Source: Gammaproteobacteria bacterium (GTDB lineage: Bacteria > Pseudomonadota > Gammaproteobacteria > UBA9214). Taken from it: a DNA stretch of 9,078 bases. The position numbers and the translations under genes were made by a program. Position 1 is the stretch's first letter. The number at the start of each line of letters is the position of its first letter. Below, in pieces: positions 1 to 5,624 of the stretch. The notes beneath the pieces were generated by a model. That model worked only from the letters and a program-made list of their open reading frames with translations. It searched no databases and had not been told where the DNA came from. The stretch covers positions 1-9,078 of the forward strand of contig JAUVNM010000048.1 in assembly GCA_030599705.1 (NCBI GenBank), in the 5' to 3' direction.

Positions 1-865
1 CCTCGGCGGTCTCGACCAGCTTGGCGCCCTGGCGGATCAATGCATGGCAGCCACGCGCCAGCGGGTTGTGGATCGAACCAGGGATCGCAAACACCTCGCG
101 CCCCTGTTCCGCCGCACAGCGGGCGCTGATCAGTGAACCGGAGCGTTGTGCCGCCTCCACCACCAGGGTGCCCAGACTCAGCCCGCTGATGATGCGGTTG
201 CGGCGCGGGAAATTCCCCGGCCGGGGCTGGGTGCCGACCGGGAATTCGGACACCAGGGCGCCGTGTTCGGCAATCCGGTGGGCAAGCTCCCGGTGACTGC
301 CCGGATAGACGCGGTCCAGGCCGGTACCCATCACAGCAAGCGTCGGTCGCCCGGTTGCGAGCGCGCCGCTATGGCTGGCGGCATCAATTCCGAGTGCCAG
401 CCCGCTGGTAATGACCAGCCCGGCGCGCGCCAGGTGTGCCGCGAAATCAGTTGCGGTGCGCACGCCGCCCGGCGTCGGGTTGCGGCTGCCAACCATGGCC
501 AGCTGCAGGTTGCTCAATACATCGATATTGCCGTGCACATACAGCAGGGGTGGCGGGTCGGGTATTTCCAGCAGCAGGGCGGGATACTCCGGATCCCGGC
601 AGGTGATAATCCGGTTGTACTCCTGCGAACTCCATTCAAGATCCCGGTCGACAGCGGCCTGGTCCGGCCGTTGCAGCGCGGTGATGGCCGGTGCCTTCAG
701 GCCGCAATCGCGCAGTTGTCCGTCCGCTGCGCGGAGAATCCCGCGGGCATCGGTAAACCTTTCCAGCAACCGTTGTACTGTGATACTGCCAATGCCCGGG
801 GCATGGGCCAGGATCAGCCAGTCTGTGAGAGTGTCGGTACGGTCAGGTTCCGGTGATGCCACCAT
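1..865 (-). CDS. dprA: DNA processing protein DprA (Smf), 3'-truncated by window edge
   Basis: DprA binds incoming single-stranded DNA in the cytoplasm during natural transformation and loads RecA on it; the family is also widespread in bacteria not known to be competent. The 288 visible residues hold an N-terminal helix-hairpin-helix-like segment (about 12-60, with APGIG at 22-26) followed by the Rossmann-like DNA-binding fold: VGSR (125-128), SGLALGID (154-161), FPRRNRIISG (219-228) and SGSLISA (242-248), all hallmark DprA positions. The family is usually about 360-380 residues, so the last part of the Rossmann fold and any C-terminal winged-helix domain lie beyond the left edge. ATG at 865 is chosen because an in-frame TAA lies five codons upstream (878-880) and the DWL...PGIG start matches the family; GTG at 862 is the only close alternative. 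No clear Shine-Dalgarno is visible. It lies 78 bp downstream of the LysM gene in the same direction. Confidence 0.96.
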   Translation of the reverse strand, partial: MVASPEPDRTDTLTDWLILAHAPGIGSITVQRLLERFTDARGILRAADGQLRDCGLKAPAITALQRPDQAAVDRDLEWSSQEYNRIITCRDPEYPALLLEIPDPPPLLYVHGNIDVLSNLQLAMVGSRNPTPGGVRTATDFAAHLARAGLVITSGLALGIDAASHSGALATGRPTLAVMGTGLDRVYPGSHRELAHRIAEHGALVSEFPVGTQPRPGNFPRRNRIISGLSLGTLVVEAAQRSGSLISARCAAEQGREVFAIPGSIHNPLARGCHALIRQGAKLVETAE

Positions 866-943
866 GGTGGCTACCGTTTAGCAGGCAGTGTTGTTGCCGT
901 CATCGTGTCCCCTTCCCTGGGGTTAATGGTAATGTCTCTTGAT

Positions 944-1978
944 CTACGGTGCGTGTACAACATCAAGTATGTGCATGGCGCGGGTCGCTTTTACGACCAG
1001 GCAAAAACTGACGCGATCAAACGTACGGAAGACCATCAGCATGCCGGCTTCCTCGTCCGGCAGTCTCAGCCTATCGCCGCGCTTGCCGCTGACGATATCA
1101 CGAATAGTTTCACCCGCCTGGAAAATCTTCATAATGTGGCCCGCTTCCATGCCGTCCGCGCTGCCGCGGTTGATGACCACCACGTCAAATTGCCCGATCT
1201 GCGTGACCCCGCCCATCACCGAGATAATCCGGCCTGCCGTGCCGGCTGCCGGTGCATGCGGCGTGTAATGAGTGATCGGTTCTTCCCTGGATGCCGGCCA
1301 GAGCCGGTCACCGACGCGTGCCTCGCGATCTGTTTCCGTCAGCAATAACGTGGTCGGATCGCCAAAACGCTGCACGGCGCCCTGGCCCACGTAGATGGCT
1401 TCAAAACCCAGAACGTCCCTGGTGTCCGGGTCGGTAAACGGACCCCCTGGCTTGAAAATATCGAACAGGCCGGTGTCCGTACCCTCGATACCGCGGGCAT
1501 AGACCCGGTCACCGGCGCCCGTGATCACGTGCTCATCGGCGCTGGCGACGATGTAGGGTGCAATATCCAGATCTTTCTCGCTGACCACCAGGGGCTTGGT
1601 CAGGAACTGCTTGATGGCATCAATCGGTATGGTCGGGATGGCACTTTCCAGGCTTTCCACACGGATTCTGGGCGACAGCTTGCCATCACCGCTACTACCG
1701 CGCTGCAGCCGCAGTTGCGGCTTTCCGTCAACGTAAACCAGAGTGAGGATGTCGCCCGGGTAAATCAGGTGCGGGTTGGCAATCTGCGGGTTGGCATACC
1801 AGATTTCCGGCCAGAGCCAGGGATCGCGTAAAAACATGCCGGAGATGTCCCACAACGTGTCGTCCTTTACGACAACATATCGATCCGGGTGGTCCGGGTT
1901 GAGGACAACGTCCGCGGCGTAGAGTGAACAGGCAAACAGCGCAGCGCAGACCATTCCGAACAGTTTCTTGATTGACAT
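944..1978 (-). CDS. Secreted LysM-domain peptidoglycan-binding protein
   Basis: A 344-residue exported protein probably acting in the periplasm at the cell wall. It begins with a signal peptide (MSIKK, then a hydrophobic stretch to about residue 21, probable cleavage in SLYA-AD). A Cys at 17 is preceded by LFA, a poor lipobox, so signal peptidase I processing is more likely than lipidation. A single LysM domain follows at about 34-82, with the typical VKDDTLWDIS start and a YPGDILTL end. Residues 90-344 match no named domain I recognise; the C-terminal 100 residues have beta-rich GRIISV, GQFDVVVINRG and EAGMLMVFRTF stretches often seen in this LysM family next to dprA. ATG 1978 is chosen over upstream starts because AAAGGA lies 6 nt before it and the signal peptide then begins properly. 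LysM indicates glycan binding; no enzymatic motif is visible, so the role (wall attachment or scaffolding) is unknown. A weak promoter candidate on this strand is TTGTTC (2099-2094) and TAAACT (2077-2072). Confidence 0.9.
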   Translation of the reverse strand: MSIKKLFGMVCAALFACSLYAADVVLNPDHPDRYVVVKDDTLWDISGMFLRDPWLWPEIWYANPQIANPHLIYPGDILTLVYVDGKPQLRLQRGSSGDGKLSPRIRVESLESAIPTIPIDAIKQFLTKPLVVSEKDLDIAPYIVASADEHVITGAGDRVYARGIEGTDTGLFDIFKPGGPFTDPDTRDVLGFEAIYVGQGAVQRFGDPTTLLLTETDREARVGDRLWPASREEPITHYTPHAPAAGTAGRIISVMGGVTQIGQFDVVVINRGSADGMEAGHIMKIFQAGETIRDIVSGKRGDRLRLPDEEAGMLMVFRTFDRVSFCLVVKATRAMHILDVVHAP

Positions 1979-2095
1979 AGGCATTCCTTTAACGTCGGTT
2001 TGTCTCAGTACCCGCACACATCATTCATGGTGAGTCAACTGCCATGGGCTGACGGTTGTTGACCAGTCGGGAGTTTAGCGGAAAATCCACATAGA

Positions 2096-2109
2096 ACAAA
2101 ACCTTTTGT
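2096..2109. repeat. Short AT-rich palindrome in the divergent spacer
   Basis: ACAAAA and TTTTGT form a perfect inverted repeat around a central CC, between the divergent LysM and def genes. It lies about 17-30 bp upstream of the def -35 candidate and overlaps a weak -35 for the LysM gene. It could be an operator half-site pair, but a palindrome of this size can occur by chance. Confidence 0.3.
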
Positions 2110-2125
2110 CCTGCCTGGCAAGTCG

Positions 2126-2162
2126 CTGACGGCAGGGTGTGGTACAGTATATTGGATATAAT
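2126..2162 (+). promoter_or_regulatory. Probable sigma70 promoter of the def-fmt-rsmB operon
   Basis: CTGACG at 2126-2131 (4 of 6 matches to the -35 consensus) is followed after 16 bp by TATATT at 2148-2153 (5 of 6 to the -10). A perfect TATAAT sits just downstream at 2157-2162 but has no good -35 at 16-18 bp. Either would start transcription about 15-30 nt before the def start codon. This is an AT-rich pocket in otherwise GC-rich DNA, at the place where a promoter is expected between divergent genes. Which -10 is used cannot be decided by eye. Confidence 0.45.
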
Positions 2163-2187
2163 CTGCTGGAATTGTGACGGCAATCAC

Positions 2188-2727
2188 ATGGCTCTCCTGG
2201 AAATTCTTCACTATCCCGACCCGCGGTTACGCAAGGTTGCACAGCCTGTGGCGCAGGTTGACGACGCGATCCGCGCGCTCATCGACAATATGCTCGAGAC
2301 CATGTATGCAGCACCGGGCATCGGCCTGGCCGCCACGCAGGTCAATAGTGGCAAGCGTATCGTCGTTATTGATGTATCGGAAGACAACAGCAACCCTTTA
2401 TGCCTGATTAACCCGGAAATTCTGGAAATCCGGGGCAGCGAGGAGATGGAGGAGGGCTGCCTGTCCGTGCCCGGCTTCTATGAAATGGTGCAGCGCGCCG
2501 ACTGGGTAAGGGCGCGGGCGCTCGATCGGGACGGCAGGGAATTCGAGCTCGAAACCGAAGGCCTGCTGGCGGTCTGCATCCAGCACGAAATCGACCACCT
2601 GGACGGCAAGCTGTTTGTCGATTACCTGTCCCAGATGAAGCGCATGCGGATCAGGAAAAAACTGGAGAAACAGGAGCGCCAGGGGGTATCAGGCAAGCCG
2701 GAACAGCCCGGACAGCGGGCCATTTGA
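2188..2727 (+). CDS. def: Peptide deformylase
   Basis: Removes the N-formyl group from the initiator methionine of nascent proteins at the ribosome exit, using a divalent metal (Fe2+ in most bacteria). The 179-residue length is normal for the family. All three motifs are intact: GIGLAATQV (44-52, Gln51 active-site), EGCLSVP (89-95, metal ligand Cys91) and QHEIDHLDG (132-140, ligands His133 and His137, catalytic Glu134). The C-terminal tail (about 155-179) is Lys/Arg/Gln-rich, as often seen in proteobacterial Def, where it contacts the ribosome. ATG 2188 is chosen because it gives the conserved N-terminus MALLEILHYPDPRLR; an in-frame GTG at 2137 would lie inside the promoter. The Shine-Dalgarno is weak (ACGG, 7 nt upstream). 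It is the first gene of the plus-strand operon, with fmt 67 bp downstream. Confidence 0.98.
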   Translation: MALLEILHYPDPRLRKVAQPVAQVDDAIRALIDNMLETMYAAPGIGLAATQVNSGKRIVVIDVSEDNSNPLCLINPEILEIRGSEEMEEGCLSVPGFYEMVQRADWVRARALDRDGREFELETEGLLAVCIQHEIDHLDGKLFVDYLSQMKRMRIRKKLEKQERQGVSGKPEQPGQRAI

Positions 2728-2746
2728 CGGTCACCAGGTACCATTC

Positions 2747-2766
2747 CGGGCTACCACAGTAGCCTG
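2747..2766 (+). other. RNA hairpin in the def-fmt spacer
   Basis: An 8-bp stem (2747-2754 with 2759-2766, including one G-U pair) closes a CACA tetraloop. There is no T-run after it, so it is not a typical intrinsic terminator. A smaller GGCG/CGCC hairpin (2774-2777 with 2783-2786) follows and ends directly at the fmt Shine-Dalgarno GGGA (2787-2790). They may affect mRNA stability or fmt translation; this is inference. Confidence 0.45.
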
Positions 2767-2794
2767 CCGGATTGGCGTTCCTCGCCGGGATTTC

Positions 2795-3733
2795 ATGATG
2801 AAGCTCATCTTTGCCGGGACCCCGGACTTTGCCCTGCCTGTCCTGCAGATCCTGCTGGAATCCGCACACGCGGTGGCTGCCGTCTATACCCGGCCCGAGC
2901 GTCCGGCCGGACGTGGCCGTCAACCGCGTGCGAGTCCCGTCAAACAACTTGCCGCCGCGCATGACCTGCCGGTGTTACAGCCCGTATCGCTGGGTGAGTC
3001 CGCGGTTCAGGCGGAACTTGCTGCCATGTCTCCGGACCTGATCGTCGTGGTGGCCTACGGGCTCATCCTGCCGCCTGCCGTACTGGCCGTGCCGCGGCTG
3101 GGATGTATCAACGTCCACGCCTCCCTGCTGCCACGCTGGCGCGGGGCCGCGCCGATCCAGCGCGCTATCCTGGCCGGTGACCCGGAAACCGGGGTCTCCC
3201 TGATGCAGATGGAAGCCGGCCTGGACAGCGGCCCGGTGCTGGCCAGTCGTGCCTGCGCGATCGGGGCCACGGATACCGGCGGGCAATTGCATGACCGCCT
3301 CGCCCGGCTGGGCGCGCAACTGCTGCAGGACAATCTTGACGCGATCGAGCACGGTACCCTGACGCCCCGGGTCCAGGATGCAGCGCAGGTCACCTATGCC
3401 GCCAAGCTGGAAAAACGCGAGGCATTGATCGACTGGGGGCTGCCTGCCGCAGAACTCGGACGCCGGGTGCGGGCATTCAATCCCTGGCCGGTTGCCGAAA
3501 CCCGCTATGCCGGCAGGCAACTCAGGATCTGGGAGGCCGGCGTGGGGTCGGCTGCGGTGGCGGGGCAGGCGCCTGGTACCGTGGTGCAGGCCGGCAGGCA
3601 GGGGATTGAGGTTGCCTGTGGCACCGGCGTACTCAGTCTGCAGACGCTGCAGCTGCCCGGAGCCCGCCCGGTCTCGGCCGCTGATTTCGTCAATGCGCAG
3701 CCGCTGGCAGGTACGCGCTTTGGCGCCGGATGA
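2795..3733 (+). CDS. fmt: Methionyl-tRNA formyltransferase
   Basis: Transfers a formyl group from 10-formyl-tetrahydrofolate to the amino group of Met-tRNA(fMet), producing the initiator tRNA. The 312 residues match the usual length. The N-terminal catalytic Rossmann domain begins FAGTPDFALP (6-15), has the PAGRGR loop (37-42) and carries the catalytic triad Asn106 and His108 (in NVHASLLPRWRG) and Asp144 (in GLDSGPVL). The C-terminal OB-fold tRNA-binding domain runs from about 207, with FNPWP at 218-222. Start codons at 2795 and 2798 are adjacent; GGGA lies 4 nt upstream of the first and 7 nt upstream of the second, so either may be used. Pairing with def is functional as well as positional, since Fmt adds the formyl group Def later removes. 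The stop overlaps the rsmB start as ATGA (3730-3733), implying translational coupling. Confidence 0.98.
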   Translation: MMKLIFAGTPDFALPVLQILLESAHAVAAVYTRPERPAGRGRQPRASPVKQLAAAHDLPVLQPVSLGESAVQAELAAMSPDLIVVVAYGLILPPAVLAVPRLGCINVHASLLPRWRGAAPIQRAILAGDPETGVSLMQMEAGLDSGPVLASRACAIGATDTGGQLHDRLARLGAQLLQDNLDAIEHGTLTPRVQDAAQVTYAAKLEKREALIDWGLPAAELGRRVRAFNPWPVAETRYAGRQLRIWEAGVGSAAVAGQAPGTVVQAGRQGIEVACGTGVLSLQTLQLPGARPVSAADFVNAQPLAGTRFGAG

Positions 3734-5028
3734 ACGCGCGCAGCCAGGCTGCCCGGCTGCTGGTGCAGGTGGTCAACGAGGGTCAGTCACTGACGGCTGC
3801 GCTCAACCGCCATCTGCCAGCGGTCGATGTGCACCAGCGCCCACTGGTGCAGGAGCTGGCTTACGGTTCCCTGCGCTGGTACTACCCGCTTGCGGCGCTG
3901 CTCGAGCGGTTGCTGAAAAAACCGCTGAAGCGTCGGGATGCCGATGTGTCCTGCCTGCTGCTGGCCGGCCTTTACCAGCTGTCACACACCGGCGTGCCTG
4001 CGCATGTCGCCGTCAATGAAACCGTCCAGGCCAGCCGTGAACTCGGCAAGGAATGGGCGGCGGGGCTTGTCAATGCGGTATTACGCAATTACCAGCGCCA
4101 GGCCGAACAGCTGGCAACCGTCATTGAGTCATCACTGGAGGCACGCTACGCTCACCCGGAATGGCTGATCCGGCGTCTGCAGGCGGACTGGCCGCAGGAC
4201 TGGGAGTCCATTCTGCACGCCGGCAACCAGCGCCCGCCACTCAGCCTGCGCGTCAACCGGCTGCAGCTTGACCGGGCAGCCTGGCTCGAGCTGTTGGGGC
4301 AACGCGGAATCGGGGCGCGGGAACATCCGCACACCACGCAGGGCGTGCTGCTTGACGTACCCGTGCCGGTAACGGCCTTGCCCGGTTTTGCCGGGGGCAT
4401 GGTGTCGGTGCAGGACGGCGCGGCCCAGCTGGCGGCCGGTCTGCTGGACCTGCGGAAAGGTCAGCGGGTACTGGACGCCTGTGCAGCACCCGGCGGCAAG
4501 ACGGCGCACATCCTGGAAAGCGAGCCGGGGCTCGCGTCACTGACTGCGGTGGATATCGAGGCACAGCGTACGCTGCTGATCCAGGACAACCTGGGACGGC
4601 TCGGGCTGGCTGCCGATGTGCGCACCGCCGCTGTGAACGACCCGGACAGCTGGTGGGACGGGCTGCCCTTCGACCGTATTCTGCTGGACGTGCCGTGTTC
4701 TGCCAGCGGCGTGATCCGCCGTCACCCAGATATAAAACTGCTGCGCCGGCCGGCTGACATCAGCGGACTGGTGGCACGGCAGGCACAGCTGCTCGAAGCC
4801 GTGTGGCCCTTGTTAACGGCAGGCGGTATGCTGTTGTACTCAACCTGCTCGGTACTGGCTGAAGAGAACGAGCAGCAGATCAGCCGGTTTCTCGCTGCCT
4901 GCCCGGAGGCTGCAGATGTTATGCCGGAGGCCAGCTGGGGCAGGGCCGTTACTCACGGGCGGCAGGTGCTCCCGGGCGAGGCTGATATGGACGGGTTTTA
5001 TTACGCATGCTTGCGCAAAGTCATTTAA
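3730..5028 (+). CDS. rsmB: 16S rRNA (cytosine-967-C5)-methyltransferase RsmB
   Basis: SAM-dependent RNA methyltransferase forming m5C967 in 16S rRNA. The 432-residue length fits. An N-terminal NusB-like all-helical domain (about 1-135, with QELAYGSLRW at 41-50 and HVAVNETVQ at 92-100) precedes a linker and the NOL1/NOP2/Sun catalytic domain (about 230-432). Visible motifs are the SAM-binding DACAAPGGKT (249-258), the acidic ribose-binding Asp285 in AVDIEAQR, DVPCSASG (320-327) with Cys323, and YSTCS (370-374) with Cys373. The pair corresponds to E. coli Cys325 (product release) and Cys375 (nucleophile), so the enzyme should be active. The start overlaps the fmt stop by 4 nt, and the last 22 nt overlap the DUF4390 gene, placing it in the middle of a coupled operon. 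Older names are sun and fmu. Confidence 0.97.
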   Translation: MNARSQAARLLVQVVNEGQSLTAALNRHLPAVDVHQRPLVQELAYGSLRWYYPLAALLERLLKKPLKRRDADVSCLLLAGLYQLSHTGVPAHVAVNETVQASRELGKEWAAGLVNAVLRNYQRQAEQLATVIESSLEARYAHPEWLIRRLQADWPQDWESILHAGNQRPPLSLRVNRLQLDRAAWLELLGQRGIGAREHPHTTQGVLLDVPVPVTALPGFAGGMVSVQDGAAQLAAGLLDLRKGQRVLDACAAPGGKTAHILESEPGLASLTAVDIEAQRTLLIQDNLGRLGLAADVRTAAVNDPDSWWDGLPFDRILLDVPCSASGVIRRHPDIKLLRRPADISGLVARQAQLLEAVWPLLTAGGMLLYSTCSVLAEENEQQISRFLAACPEAADVMPEASWGRAVTHGRQVLPGEADMDGFYYACLRKVI

Positions 5029-5624
5029 CCGGCAATCTTGCCATTCGGGTTTCCCTGAGCAGCAAGCACTGGGTGCTGATCATTGCCGCTTGTGCGTTGC
5101 TGTTGTCCGGGTCATTGCAGGCGAAGGACAAAAGCGGTGCATTTGTGGTCACCGACATCGAGGTGGAATCGGGTGAGGCTGCCTGGCGGCTGAATGCCCG
5201 GGTCGATATCAGGCTGAGCCATGGTGCGCGCAAGGCCCTGGAAAACGCCATTCCCCTGGTGTTTGAGTTCCAGGCGCAGGTGCTGGAGAAGCATCCCTGG
5301 CTGTGGAACCGGGTCATCGCGGAACAGCGGCAGATGCGGGAAGTCCAGTATCACCCCCTCAGCCGCACCTATCTCGTCAGGAACCTGGATAGCGGCGAGC
5401 AACGCGATTTCCGGGATCTCGAAGAGGCCATGCAGTACGTCGGTGTGTTGCTGAATATCGATGTCCTCGATTACGCAGCGGTGCGCGACAACCGGGAATA
5501 CTCGGTGCGTCTGCGCGGCAGACTGGACATCGAGTCATTGCCGACGCCGCTCCGGTTGCAGGCCTACTTATATTCCAAGTGGGACATGAAAAACACCTGG
5601 CAGCAATGGCCGCTGGAAAGATAA
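5007..5624 (+). CDS. DUF4390 family exported protein
   Basis: A 205-residue protein of unknown function that I recognise as the DUF4390 family of proteobacteria, typically found between rsmB and ntrY. The N-terminus (about 1-39) is a long signal peptide: a basic n-region (Arg14, Lys20), a hydrophobic core around 23-34 and a likely cut after SLQA at 39. The mature part is about 166 residues and should be periplasmic. It has a VTDIEVESGE strand near its start, a central YHPLSRTYLVRN stretch (115-126), an LRGRLDIESLPTPLRL segment (169-184) and a Trp-rich end, which read like conserved positions of the family. No catalytic motif is apparent. ATG 5007 lies inside the end of rsmB and the stop overlaps the likely ntrY start, so translation is probably coupled on both sides. 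Position suggests, without proving, a periplasmic role linked to NtrY sensing. A start further in would shorten the n-region. Confidence 0.88.
   Translation: MLAQSHLTGNLAIRVSLSSKHWVLIIAACALLLSGSLQAKDKSGAFVVTDIEVESGEAAWRLNARVDIRLSHGARKALENAIPLVFEFQAQVLEKHPWLWNRVIAEQRQMREVQYHPLSRTYLVRNLDSGEQRDFRDLEEAMQYVGVLLNIDVLDYAAVRDNREYSVRLRGRLDIESLPTPLRLQAYLYSKWDMKNTWQQWPLER

Noticed and set aside
146..856. 236-codon plus-strand open frame
   Set aside because: Antisense to dprA, whose motifs are unmistakable; the frame is a high-GC shadow with low-complexity, motif-free translation.
905..1348. Plus-strand open frames over the 3' half of the LysM gene
   Set aside because: Antisense to a well-supported gene; no recognisable domain or ribosome binding site.
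2137..2187. Upstream GTG start for def at 2137
   Set aside because: Would add 17 residues absent from the family and place the start inside the promoter elements.
2747..2766. Intrinsic terminator between def and fmt
   Set aside because: The stem is good but no T-run follows, and fmt depends on the same operon.
2975..3520. 181-codon minus-strand open frame
   Set aside because: Antisense shadow of fmt; composition follows fmt codon structure.
3492..4019. 175-codon plus-strand open frame across the fmt-rsmB junction
   Set aside because: Overlaps two certain genes in another frame and reads as Pro/Arg/Ala-rich noise.
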